From Brasenia schreberi (Eukaryota; Streptophyta; Magnoliopsida; Nymphaeales; Cabombaceae), in NCBI GenBank assembly GCA_036023115.1, contig JAYKKT010000059.1, positions 2,446,501-2,510,500 on the forward strand: a stretch of 64,000 nt of DNA, in the 5' to 3' direction. Made by a program: the position numbers and the translations under genes. The notes beneath the pieces were generated by a model that searched no databases, was not told the DNA's origin, and saw nothing but the letters and a program-made list of their open reading frames with translations. Every line of letters starts with the position of its first letter. Positions within the stretch are counted from its first letter, which is position 1. Below, piece by piece: positions 40,551 to 51,330 of the stretch.

Positions 40551-40553
<3 letters not shown>

Positions 40554-40555
<2 letters not shown>

Positions 40556-40853
40556 AAAGAGAAAGAGAGAAACCTAATACATGCTAGTATATACTTAAGT
40601 GATAGCATAACTAAATAAATTTTAACCATTCAATTTTAGAGGCAAATGGTTAAAATTTAAATTCAAAATGGTAAAATGGTACATGTAAATTAGGTACACC
40701 TTTAAAACTATGTCTATACTTTTTATACTTGAATCATCAATCTATAGGAATTGATTCATATATAAAAATTAATTGTTAAAGTTTATTTGGATATGCTAGC
40801 ACATTGATGTAATACCATATACCATGTTCTCTCTCATACACCATGCTCTCTCT
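40554..40853. mobile_element. Small inverted-repeat element between (TA) tracts, copy B
   Basis: It starts GAGAAAGAGAGAAACC directly after a 65-bp (TA)n tract, then ATGCTAGTATATAC. It ends GGATATGCTAGCACATTGATG, then ATACCATGTTCTCTCTC and an AATATATAATA stretch. The ends are inverted relative to each other (ATATGCTAGCA and GAGAGA/TCTCTC). It has no open frame of note. Confidence 0.65.
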
Positions 40854-41060
40854 ATTTAATAATATATAATAGGGTTTTATTGGTTGTTGCATATATATTA
40901 TAGGACAGAAGTGGCTTCAGTTGGACGTGGCCTAGTGGTTCAAAGCGAAAACAAATTAGGCATGAAACCAATCAAAGCTAAAATTGGCCAAACCAGGTCG
41001 GTTCCAAGTTTGGAAAAACGACCACAATATAGTTGTTGTTGTTATATATATATATATATT

Positions 41061-41299
41061 AGAAGAACTATGCTACCATATTCAAATAAATCTCACCTAC
41101 CCATTTCGGACAATGGATATTTGAAATTTAAATTTAAAAAGCAAAAAATACATGTGTGTACTTTTAAAGTATACTTTATTCATATTCAAGATTTTACTTT
41201 TCGGATTTAAATTTCGATCATCAATCAACAAAATATAAATTGTAAAAGTTTGTTTGGATATAGTAGCACATAAATGTACCAACATATAACAGGTTCTCT
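41061..41299. mobile_element. Small inverted-repeat element between (TA) tracts, copy C
   Basis: Preceded by (TA)n, it begins AGAAGAACTATGCTACCATA, then AAATAAATCTCACCTA. It ends TTTGTTTGGATATAGTAGCAC followed by AACAGGTTCTCT, and a (TA)n tract follows 20 bases on. Its core AAAAAATACATGTGTGTAC matches copy A. About 239 bp. Confidence 0.65.
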
Positions 41300-41315
41300 A
41301 TAGGTAGATGCATGC

Positions 41316-41340
<25 letters not shown>

Positions 41341-41356
<16 letters not shown>

Positions 41357-41604
41357 AATTTTTATATGCTAGCAAACAATAAAGTCCTAACATATTTAAA
41401 TAAATCTCAACTATAACATACGGTGAAACTTTTAATTCAAAAAGTTGAAATAAGCACGTGTGAACCAAGTATATCTTAAAAAGTGATCTATTGTTTTTTC
41501 TTTTTGAATTCAAATTTCAACCCCCATATTTAAAATTGAAAGGTTAAGATTTGTTTTGAAACGCTAACATGTAGTTTGCTAGCATATACCAGTTCGCTTT
41601 CTCT
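41341..41604. mobile_element. Small inverted-repeat element between (TA) tracts, copy D
   Basis: This is the best-preserved ends of the family. The left end is (GA)8 then TATATGCTAGCAAACAATAAAG and AAATAAATCTCAAC. The right end, read in reverse complement, is TAGAGAAAGCGAACTGG, TATATGCTAGCAAACTACATG, AACAAATCTTAAC. The inverted repeats are about 80 bases, imperfect. (TA)n lies immediately left and TATATATT immediately right. 264 bp, non-coding. Confidence 0.7.
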
Positions 41605-42073
41605 ATATATTAGAGATCTTCATGGAGAGGGGATCTCCGCTACCTGCAAGAACCCATCCCGAAGAGGATAGATTTAGAGAGAAGAAATATGGAGCGGAGA
41701 TGGGACAGGGACGGAAATAGCAAGTCCCCGCCCTGCGAACCCAGCCCCAATTACTCCTCCCATTCGTTTTAGAAAGTTACGCTCATTTGAAAATATGGAG
41801 ACAATAAATAAACAAGTCACTTTTTTTAATTCATGAACTCATTGTCATTGTTCCACACATTCATTCGTAATAATATGCTCCAATTTAGATGCATTTGCAT
41901 AAATTAGATTTTCTTTTCAAATAAAAATTGGACTCCAATATGTTTTTGAACGTCCGACTTTTCCTCGATGGGTACCCATGGTGACAGGAAACACGGGAAC
42001 AGGAATGGGGGGCAGGATTTTGAATTGGGGATGGGGGTGGGACTTTGATTCCTGGCCCCGTCCTGCCCCACAA

Positions 42074-42108
<35 letters not shown>

Positions 42109-43980
42109 AGGCTTGTAAAACAAATAAACTCTTATATCTCTTATATAATATGTTTTTTTCTACAAAATCTCAGTCGGTATTGGCTAATTTGATTATCCAT
42201 TATGTTTTTAAAACAAGAACGTAAACTACACAAATGAAAACCCATCCAAAACCCAAACTGGTATGAAACCGCCACCAGACTGGAACCAAACACAAAAACT
42301 CACATAAAGCTGGACCCAGAAGTGCACCAAACTCGCTGGGCTGGAACCAGTTGGCTTTCAGTTTTGTTACAGATCTCAGTTCCAAGGGAACCAGAACCGG
42401 CCATTTTAGTAAGGCAGCTAGCCGAGCTGAGCATTGAGTCTGGTTCCGCACGTTTCACATAAACAGAAATAAGTTGAACATGGACTTTACTATTGAGCAC
42501 AAATTGGAAGGTGTTTGGGAAGAACATTTTAATCAGGATAAGTGAATTCATATGACAAAACTGAATGAACTAGTCTAGACCATTCGGTATGATGTCAAAC
42601 GCTTCAAAACTTCTCCAATCTTTAACTCGGGAAAACTGCCTCTCGAGGTGAAAAAGCCTAGAGTAAAATTCCGAGTCTAGATTCCTCACTTGCAGGATTT
42701 AATCTCATATATGGGTGGTGAGAGTCCCCTGATTGCCTACGTTACCGGTGGAGGGCAGTCGAGGGGCGATCCCGCCAGTCCTGGGGTTCTACATGGGCAG
42801 GGCTCAGAAAAGATCCTTGTCCATATTTTCATGCTACTTCGATCAATTATAGCTGTACTGATGGATCTAACTTGCAATTTGGTAGACATCAGCCTTTCAG
42901 TGGAATTCTCTTACATTGATGCAAGCACTAAATCTTTTCAGCTGGTGATGTTTTGCATTGCCAAAGAACCACCCAAACATGTCATGCTTTGACGATTGGT
43001 GATATACCAATAAATGGAATTGCACACTCATTGGGCATGATGGGAGTTCCAATAGAGCAACTTACTGATGACTTCAAATTGAGGAAGGAAGAATTTTGCA
43101 GGACGTCGTAGGAGCACGATTCGGAACCAAAACCAGAATCAAGCCCTACCCCACACTAAGAGGAGTGTGCACGAAGAGGCATGAACAGATGAAAACTTTT
43201 ATAAGGGTAACTCAATGAAGAATGGTTAGTAAGTTCATTGAGCAACAACCGTCTGGGACAATCTCTTGTAGACAACAAATGATTTAGCTGAACGATCTCT
43301 AGCTGGCTGGAATGGTTCAGAAGAGAAAAGGAGTGAGGAAACACCAGGAGAAATGCTAATACAAAATCCAGTCTGTCAAGCATCGTACTATCGTGTCGTG
43401 TCTTTACTTCCTTTGAATCCGTGACGCTCCCAAGGTGAAAGACAACTGTTGGGACACCGTGGGCAGATGCTATATTCCAGTGATATACTGTAGGAATTAC
43501 AGAATCATCAGTAAATTAATACAAGGACATTTTCCAGATCACATGTCCTTTCTGCAACTAGCTTTTTCGGTTTTCGACTCCGCCGACATCCTGAATTCCA
43601 GCTGCCATTTCAACTTTCAAGGCCTCCATATACTCTACCTCCACTCGTTTTAGGCTTAACCTAGTTATGCCTGAAACAGCATATAGTATGCTATGCTATT
43701 ATAATTCTTTATCTTTTGACTTCATCAAATCTGGCTCCAGGCAACCACCATGATTTGGTTTCATCATGATCTCAACTGTCTATGATAAAGAGGCCTTATT
43801 TTCTAGTTACCCAAAAAGATCAAAGGCGAAAAAGGAAGAAGGATGAAAGACAGGGCAGGATGGTGGAGTTTACAAGTGCATCCTATGCCAAGCAAATATA
43901 TGAATACTACATACAAAGCTTTAAAGGCTGATCATGTCAAGAGGCATATATACATTATATACAAAGCATAACAGCACCCA
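41605..43980. other. Gene-free spacer
   Basis: GC-rich phrases such as GGGGATGGGGGTGGGAC (42020s) and a (CA)n(TA)n tract at 42071-42109. Short frames up to 100 codons show no motif. No gene was found. Confidence 0.45.
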
Positions 43981-44090
43981 GACGGATAGCTCACCTATTT
44001 ATATATGGGACTCGACTCACTGGTCGAAGGTCGTGAGTTCCATACCTGGGCAGTGAAGACCTGGCTCCGGCCTCTCCAGTGTAACAAAAA
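43981..44090 (+). mobile_element. tRNA-derived SINE copy
   Basis: The plus strand reads GATAGCTCACCTATTTATA, ACTCGACTCACTGGTCGAAGG, GTGAGTTCCATACCTGGGC and a 3' part GGCTCCGGCCTCTCC, ending in an A-rich tail. It belongs to the family at 31232. Flanks ACAAAGCATAA and ACAAAAGCACAA may be a diverged TSD. Confidence 0.65.
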
Positions 44091-44950
44091 AACAAAAGCA
44101 CAAGAAAGAATAATGTTCATTGTCAAAAGCGTGTAGAGTATATAAGAATCATTAAAGCCAATCAGGTCCAAGGGGCATTTGTTTTCCCTGAATGAGGAAA
44201 AGCATCCTACATACCAGTGCAAACATGTTTCCCATGAAAAAAGTATGTCACCATAATTAAGTGGAAGAAGGAACCCTGTCAGTGTGAACCTCCACCAATT
44301 GATTCTCTTCCGGATATCATAAAATATACTTTGTCACATTCTCTAACCAACCGTGAGACATACAGATATTTCCGTGGCTCCCGAGTTGTTGTAATCACAG
44401 CAGATATGTCCTTATAAGAACGAAAATTGGCATCCATTTCATCCTGAACTCAGACTTGGTTGATACAGTTAAGCTTAACAGACAGAAAATTGGTTTTCTT
44501 TGAATGCCAATCCTTCATCTACAAAAGTGATTGATTCAAAATTCATACCGACTGAACCTCAGTTAGTATACTCCTAAAGAAGAAAATACCTACAAATGGG
44601 CCTTTGCTTTCCTAAGATAAGGAGCTCAAGCATCAGATCGACATTGAGCTAAGTTGGGTCGTCAGCCCCACCTGAAATTGGAAAGTTCAACAAAAAAAGG
44701 CTAAATACATGGTTCATTCAATCTGCAGCCTGCAATACACAGATCCAAGACGGTGTTGAGCTGCTCAACTGGGTATCCACGGAAGTGAACCACCAAACAT
44801 CACCAAGTTTTTCTTAGGTATCCTCTCTCCTCTGAGAATAACGATGATAAGTTCATGATTTAGGGAGCAGGAATCATTTTATAATATGCGAAGGGATCGG
44901 CAGATTTACTTTCCATGATGTAGCAAGAAGAAAACATGAACTTCCTTCTT

Positions 44951-45047
44951 TTGAGCTAAATGCTAATGTGGCACAAGACCGAGCTCAACTGTGACTTAGA
45001 ATCCATGCAGCGGACCCTACTTAGTGCAGCAAAAGTATTGGTTTTGG
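44951..45047 (+). mobile_element. 3' end remnant of a diverged RTE LINE
   Basis: ATGCTAATGTGGCACAAGAC, then GAATCCATGCAGCGGACCC and TTAGTGCAGCAAAAG, follow the last 95 bases of the LINE (compare 24190-24280) with many substitutions. This suggests a related but separate subfamily. It lies in the 3' flank of the desulfhydrase gene, on the opposite strand. Confidence 0.65.
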
Positions 45048-45416
45048 TCAGCATGGCAAGAAGAAGAGCATCCAGAATGGAGTATAGATTGAGTAGCCAG
45101 TCGACATGATTATTGCAAAAGAAAATTAGACGCATGCAAAGTTAGGCAAAATAATGAAATGAAAAATAAGCTAAGCTACACTAGAGAAGCTCCATAAAGT
45201 TCAACCCTTTGAAAAAACTAATGAAATGAAACCGAAGCACGTGCATCAATTAAAGTCGGTACGACCCGATTTTATTCAAGGATTTACCAAACTAAGCTAC
45301 ACCAGAGAAGCGACAAGCGAAGAACCAGTCAGGCAAACTATATAATTCACAGGGCGATGCACTATCCGCATAGAACTGCCACCGAAATTGAACAGACTCA
45401 CCAAGAACATAATATT

Positions 45417-46775
45417 TCAACCAGAGACAAGCTTCTCGCAGGTTACTGAATCTTTCACGAGATTATTCATTGCATCTCTCAGCTTATGATAGTCTGCAAT
45501 CGTGTTATAAACTTGATGCGAGATTCTGGCATACCCAGTGATGCGATTCTCATGATCGTTGCCGTCCAATCCTTTGACACAGTAAATTGGAACCTCTACA
45601 CCGAAATTCACTCTCAAATGGGTTCTCAATTTCATTGCATCTTTGTCACTTCGAATCTTCAAACAAGCAGGCAATCCGACCATGATCATACTCGAGCTCA
45701 TCTCTGGTGGGGTGCCGAGTTCTGTCCCCCATGCCTTTATCAACATCTTCCCCATCTCCACCACTTTCTCGTGATTCCTTTTCCGAATCCCCTCGATCCC
45801 ACCTTCGAAATTCTTCAAGAATTCGAGAATGGAGGGGATAACAAGCTGCGCACTGTAATCCCTGTTACCAATCCACGCACTCTCCATCGCTAACCCCTTA
45901 CCATACTCGTCAGAGACCACAAGATGATGAATGTCGTGTGATGAATCCTTCTTACAATACAAGAACGCGACCGACGGGGGGCAAAAGAACCATTTGTGCA
46001 GATTGCTCGTGTAGAAGTCGGCACCAATCGATTGAAGGTCGATATCGACGTTCCCTATAGCATGTGCGGCGTCGATGAACACGCGATCGACACCTTCCTC
46101 CCTGCAAATCCTCGTCAACTCCTTCACCGGAATAACGACTGTGGGCATCGAGGTGATGTGATCAATGACCGCCAATCTGACTTTCCCGCCTCCGGCCTTC
46201 CCCTTCTCCAGCGCTTTCCTGAATTCACAGATGATTTCTTCGTCAGACCTCAATGGAAATGGCATCTGCACCTCGATGATCGTCGCGCCGGCTCGAGCGC
46301 AGTACGCGTGGATCGACTTCTTCACGGAGCCATAGGCGTAGTGAAGCATGATTACGGAGTCTCCCTTCGGATACTTTCCCTCGGTGAAGGACCAAGCGAG
46401 TTGTTGCAGAATTATGGCCGCGGCCGTGGTCGCGTTGTCAACCAGGGCGATTTCGTCGGCGTCAGCAGCGTTCACGAGGGAGGCAACGGCCTCACGGGAT
46501 CGCCGGAGGCCGGCTTGCAGGGGGCCGAAGTAGAAACAGTCCGGCTGCCGGAGGAACTCCTTCTGCCACCGTTGTTGCGCCGAGAGGACCGAAGCCGGGC
46601 AGCATCCGAAGCTACCGTTATTCACGCGGGCGACGTCAGGGTCGTGGTGAGCGAATTCCCGGCGGATTAGTTCCGCGAGACTATCGGTTTTGATTAGGGA
46701 TTGGTCGTGAGAGAGCTTCACCTTCTTCTTCACGACGTAGTGATTATCAGAGCCGTTCTCTACGGGTTCTTCCAT
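45417..46775 (-). CDS. LCD: L-cysteine desulfhydrase (PLP enzyme), intronless
   Basis: Breaks L-cysteine into pyruvate, ammonia and hydrogen sulfide using pyridoxal phosphate; H2S acts as a signal in plants (family knowledge, Arabidopsis LCD). 452 residues from the first true ATG at 46775; the open frame upstream to 46793 has no ATG. Seen: fold-type I aminotransferase class V features, with NNGSFGCCP near residue 52-60, the cofactor-binding stretch FIDAAHAIG with Asp235 and His238, and the Schiff-base lysine in TSNLHKWFF (Lys261). The N-terminus (KKKVKLSHDQ) is basic and lacks a clear transit peptide or signal, so cytosolic or nuclear location is likelier than plastid. A single exon of full family length with an intact frame. 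Other class V enzymes are possible but less likely. Confidence 0.9.
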   Translation of the reverse strand: MEEPVENGSDNHYVVKKKVKLSHDQSLIKTDSLAELIRREFAHHDPDVARVNNGSFGCCPASVLSAQQRWQKEFLRQPDCFYFGPLQAGLRRSREAVASLVNAADADEIALVDNATTAAAIILQQLAWSFTEGKYPKGDSVIMLHYAYGSVKKSIHAYCARAGATIIEVQMPFPLRSDEEIICEFRKALEKGKAGGGKVRLAVIDHITSMPTVVIPVKELTRICREEGVDRVFIDAAHAIGNVDIDLQSIGADFYTSNLHKWFFCPPSVAFLYCKKDSSHDIHHLVVSDEYGKGLAMESAWIGNRDYSAQLVIPSILEFLKNFEGGIEGIRKRNHEKVVEMGKMLIKAWGTELGTPPEMSSSMIMVGLPACLKIRSDKDAMKLRTHLRVNFGVEVPIYCVKGLDGNDHENRITGYARISHQVYNTIADYHKLRDAMNNLVKDSVTCEKLVSG

Positions 46776-48129
46776 GGCGGAATTCCAGAACAAAGGGTTA
46801 GGGTTTTCCGACGTCTTCCCGGAAAACTAGCCAAGGTAGTCGAAGAGGAGGAAGAACAAAGGGAAACCCGCCATCAAAGTAGGATTTGGGGACGAGGAGA
46901 AGGATGAAAATTAGGACTAGGGTTTCGGGATATCAGAGAAGAGTGAGTTGCAGAGAGAGAGAGAGGGGGGGGGGGCGGAGAAGATGGTGGACGACGAAAG
47001 GCTTTTCGGAAGATGATGTGCCATTACCAAAAATGCCGATCATACCGAGGAGAAATGGTCGAACTGTTCCGGGAAAAGCGAGTGGAGAAGGAAAACATTT
47101 TCCGAGTCGCGTTTGGTTGATGAGAAAAGTTGAAGTTTTCTTTCTCTTTCCCTGAAGAAGCTCGTAGTACAATAACGCTGAAAACAGGGAGGCTGCAGGA
47201 AAGATAAGGTATTAAGGCATCATTGGATATGTCCATCAAGGACGATCAAACAATGATTGAAATTGGTATTTGTACATACTTTGTTCAAGTATGATTAATT
47301 ATAGAAATTTAAATTAAAAAATTAAAGCATTTAATACATATTAAATACTTTTAAAATTAAAATCTTATTGAATAATAGAGATAATTGAATAATAGAGATG
47401 TTTACGTGCATTAAAGAATGTGAGCACCAACTATGCTTTCACTAAAAATATTGAAACCATAAAAAAGAAAGAAAAAAGAACCAATGGTTTGAAATTATTG
47501 GTTTGAGTTCCAGTCTAGTTTTAGTCTGAATGTTGTAGATCGGGAAAGATGCTATTCATCATGTACCGATTTTCTGACTAAAGCCATTATTGTGCAAAGC
47601 CTTTTCATGAGCTCAGTATAACAACCATCTGCTCCTACTCAGCCCAACCCTAGCCATAACATAGGGAGGAAATAAAAGGATTTGGAGAGCATAGAAGATG
47701 GAACTCATAACCTTCCTTCAACTTAAGGCCTTTGGAAATCTGGTAATATATATTTTTTACAATGGGGAGGGTGAGGCAAGGTATGCATGCCTCCGGAATC
47801 AAACTCACACCTTACGTCTCCTAGTGACTTAACTTCTTCAGTGTGAAATCTAGTAATAACTTAAATAACCCATGACTATTATACATATTTTGCCATATTT
47901 TAAATGGTCGAATAAGCAGTTCGCCCCACCCTACAAAAATTTTAGATCCGCATTGAGATCAATGCGTTATTTTGGTATCATATTTTAAATGGTTAAATAA
48001 GGACCATACAAAATGCATTCTCAACAATTAGAAAAGTTTTTAATATGAAAATAAAAGGTGTAAAGTTATTTCAAATTTTAAATTAAACCTGAAAAAGCAC
48101 GATCAATGGATGCTTAGACATTAAACATG
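46776..48129. other. 5' flank of LCD and gene-free spacer
   Basis: The leader side of LCD includes AG-rich DNA and a poly-G run near 46966. Further out, AT-rich DNA with a SINE-like remnant at 47755-47845 (minus; GAGTTTGATTCCGG in B-box position). No gene was found. Confidence 0.45.
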
Positions 48130-48265
48130 CCCTCTTTTATTACCTTTTCTTTATGGATATAATGCTCGAGGCTGAAGCCAGGTGCACAACTTATGTATCG
48201 GATTTATGACCTTCAACTTGTGAGTCAACCCCCTGGCAAGGTGGGCTACTGCTCGTTGTGCCTTG
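48130..48265 (-). mobile_element. tRNA-derived SINE copy
   Basis: The minus strand reads AGTAGCCCACCTTGCCAGG, GGGGTTGACTCACAAGTTG and GGTCATAAATCCGATACA, then TGGCTTCAGCCTCGAGC. It aligns along its length with the TSD-flanked copy at 31232-31342. Confidence 0.7.
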
Positions 48266-48747
48266 TCTTGCTTTGAGTCTCTGTGAAGCATCCATTACCG
48301 GACCGGTAAAGCTTCGAACTAAAGGATTTTGTGATTTATTTTAAAATATAATTACGAAAATAGTACAATAAATTAAAAAATATGGACGACTCTTATTGCA
48401 TGTTTCCTGGCCTTTTGAAACACAAACTGTTTTTGGAATATGGGTCCAAGAGGTTTAGTTAACATGATGTCAAAGGGTTTGGAAGAGCACTAACCGTTGG
48501 GTTGGGTCCAACCTTTATAATGTAAGCAAAGCAATGGCAAATGGGTCCCGAGCAACAAACAATTAGGAATGGGAATCGGGTTGGATCCAAGCATTAATGA
48601 GTCAATCTGAATTGACAAGGGTTCGGATTCAGAATCAACTATGAAATCAGTAATCTATTGAATTTTGATTAGCCAGTGAGGCTGTTCGGCTAGTTTGCAC
48701 AGGGAATGAGCCAAGCAAGGATCAAGAGTTGTTTGCTTTGTTCAAAT

Positions 48748-48833
48748 AGGGATGGCAATATCGATCCAACCCGAATGGTTTGGCAAATACCTTACTTGAG
48801 CAGGGTTGTGTCCAGGTACGGGGATAAGGTGCC

Positions 48834-48875
<42 letters not shown>

Positions 48876-49258
48876 GAAAACGAGATCCTCCTCACCTTTG
48901 ACATGTCCACTCGTGGCCTATCTATTTTTTTTTATAACAGATTGTAATTTTAAAAAATAAAGTTTTTCAAAAGATGAATGACGATTGTATTACACTAATA
49001 CCACCACAAAGCAATGGTTGGATATGAATAAACAATGTCTGTGGTGGGCATGATCCCTCTTCTCTCTATATATATATTTATTTATAATATTGGAATTGTT
49101 TAATAAAATTGGAAACTTAAGCTATGTGTGTGGACATGCGTGTATGCCTGTTTCTACCCTATACCTGTCTCGTTAATCGTTGAGGAAAAGAGAACCTGAA
49201 CCCGTATCTGCCCTACTAAGGTTTGGGTCTATGCCATGCCCGCCCCATTGCCATCCCT
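48748..49258. mobile_element. Non-autonomous DNA transposon, hAT-like
   Basis: The ends are inverted: AGGGATGGCAAT at 48748-48759 and ATTGCCATCCCT at 49247-49258. Flanks TTGTTCAA and TTGCTCGA could be an 8-bp TSD with two changes and a 2-base offset, which would fit hAT; this is tentative. The body is non-coding and contains a (TA)n(GA)n ... (TCTCTC)(TA)n-bounded block at about 48837-49079 that may be a nested insertion. Confidence 0.45.
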
Positions 49259-49900
49259 TTGCTCGACCATCCTTTTGACAAAGTAGTGATTGGAAAAGTA
49301 TTTCTTAACTATTATTTTGATGAAGCACATTCTTGTGAACGTGAGAATGGGTTTCCAAGGAAACAAGTTCCTCGTGTGTGTGTTCATGCCCTCTCAACCC
49401 TGCATTGCTCAAACCAAGAACCAACACTTTGGAACCGCCTTCCGTGTCCGGTTCTATGGAAGGTGAAACCGAAATCAAATCGAGTTCTCTAGTTTTAGGT
49501 CCGGGTCTGGTTCGACTGGTTCTAATTCTAGTTGATTCATGGACCAATTTGGTTTCAATTGGAACCACCGGGCAGGTTCTAACCGGAGAATGTGTATGAA
49601 AAGGTCATGTTTGATGCTGGGAAGTTCCACAGAGTCAGGTGAATTATCCTACTTTTGCTCTTTGTATGAAAAGGAAATCCAAAGTGTGTGTTTGTGAAAC
49701 CAGCTTTTGCTGGGTACTTGGTAATGTCTAGCCCTGACACCCAGATCTATAGTGCCCGGACCCGACCTGAACGGGAGGGTACTGCCCGACCAACAAGCAC
49801 CCGTACCCGATACATACTTGAACTGATTGACCAAGTATGGGTCGGATAGGGAATAACATGTACCTGACACCTGCCCTCCCCAACCCGAAATTTTCTCAAT

Positions 49901-50088
49901 TGCCGATCCCAAGCCTAGATAAAGGAGGAGGGTTATGCTAGGCTTCTGACAGCCAGCGTAAAACTTCGTCGGATTTTATAACATGAATTATAAATACTGC
50001 TAACATGACACACGATAAGGATATGTGGAAACAAAGAATCCATGTAGCTGACCCCGTCTAGTACGGGAAAAGGGTTAGTTGTTGTTGT
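49901..50088 (+). mobile_element. Short bipartite RTE LINE derivative (188 bp), second copy
   Basis: The plus strand starts with the LINE 5' leader (CCCAAGCCTAGATAAAGG, then CCAGCGTAAAACTTCGTCGG and TTATAACATGAATTATAAA). It continues with the LINE 3' end (CTGCTAACATGACACACG, ATGTAGCTGACCCCGTCTAG) and ends TTAGTTGTTGTTG. The coding region is absent. It keeps about 45 more bases of 3' sequence than the copy at 7140, so the internal junction differs. No clean TSD could be read. Confidence 0.82.
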
Positions 50089-50600
50089 AGCAGTTGTAGA
50101 TTTTCAAATTTCATTTTAATCTAAATACTGGTAACTTTAAGAAACAAAAAGACAACCCGTATCCACCCGATTACCTGCGAGAAAAATACATCCAAACCCA
50201 TACCAACATCTACGGGTATGAATACAGGGCACAATTTGGAGGTCGGGTATGGGTATATGTGTACGCATCACTGACTCGACCCATTGCCATCCCTACCCAG
50301 GTCAGGCAACGCAAGTTTGATGGTCATGTCTTGCCCTAACATCCAGGCCCGCAAACGCCTCCGAGAACACTAGTCAACCCTACTGATCCCTTCTATTAAA
50401 CCACGAAATGTCGGAGAACGCAAACGCGGACTTGGTTCGTAGCATTCAGAAACATCATCACGAACGAACCGGACTGATCAGTTAATCCAACCGAACCGTA
50501 GGCTTTCGGACGACGACACGTATCGTTTAGAAGATTTGAGTCGTTTGGACATCTGAGTCCGATAAATTCGTCAAACGAAGACGGGAGTCGCCGTCTCACC
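50089..50600. other. Spacer and upstream region of the SEC23 gene
   Basis: Contains the end-like motif ATTGCCATCCCT at about 50283-50294, matching the right end of the hAT-like element at 48748, but no left partner was found. No gene. Confidence 0.4.
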
Positions 50601-50664
50601 TAGGAAAGGAAGGAGAGGGAACGAGGAAAAGGAAAGAAAAGGGTTGGTTTCGGAGATTTCTTCG

Positions 50665-50706
50665 ATGGCGATGGTGGAGATTGAGCTCAAGATTTCGGTG
50701 GTTTAG
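50665..50706 (+). promoter_or_regulatory. Possible uORF in the SEC23 leader
   Basis: A 13-codon frame (MAMVEIELKISVV, then TAG) lies in the likely first leader exon. A plausible leader intron runs from GTAAATC at 50902 to TTTTCTAG at 51180. If transcribed as such, this uORF precedes the main start. Transcription start is not known. Confidence 0.35.
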
Positions 50707-51330
50707 ACGACGCCGGAATCGGGAATGGAGGTTTTATGATTCTCTTGTTTGTTTTTTCTTCATCGTTTCACTGTTGGTTGTGATGGGCTTCGAGTTTCAC
50801 TCGAATCTCTACTGCTGTTTTTTCCTTCGTTGCCTTCTCTTCTTCTTTCTTTGCCCCATTAATCATTTAATCCACCCCGAATCATCGTACTTCGAGGTTT
50901 CGTAAATCTTTGATCTTTTGGGTTGCGTTGAGTTTTCTGCAGCTGGAAACGTGAGATCCTGAGCTTGTAGAACAATAATTTATATCTTTTTCTTGACTGG
51001 GTTTGCGGAAAACCGACGATCTTGATTTCTTTCGGATTGGGTGTTGTTCATAAAAATGGAAATTGAATATCTTGTTTTTTTATATAACAATGATCTTCTT
51101 GTTGATGTATTCATGGATTGGGTTTTAATTTCTGGGAGCGTACATTGAATCTTGATTGATATTCTTGTTTTGTTTTCTAGGAATTGGGGTTATCCCTGCT
51201 GGAATTTGATTTGCAAGGATCGTAATTTCGTGGAAGAAGAAATCTTCGGAGTAGGAGGGTTTTGTGCGTTCTCCTGTTAGGTTCACCTGATTAATATTTG
51301 GGGTTGAATTCCTTATGAGTTTTGGTCTCG

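Noticed and set aside
45996..46670. 224-codon plus ORF opposite LCD
   Set aside because: Antisense shadow of the intact, well-recognised desulfhydrase; no own motif.
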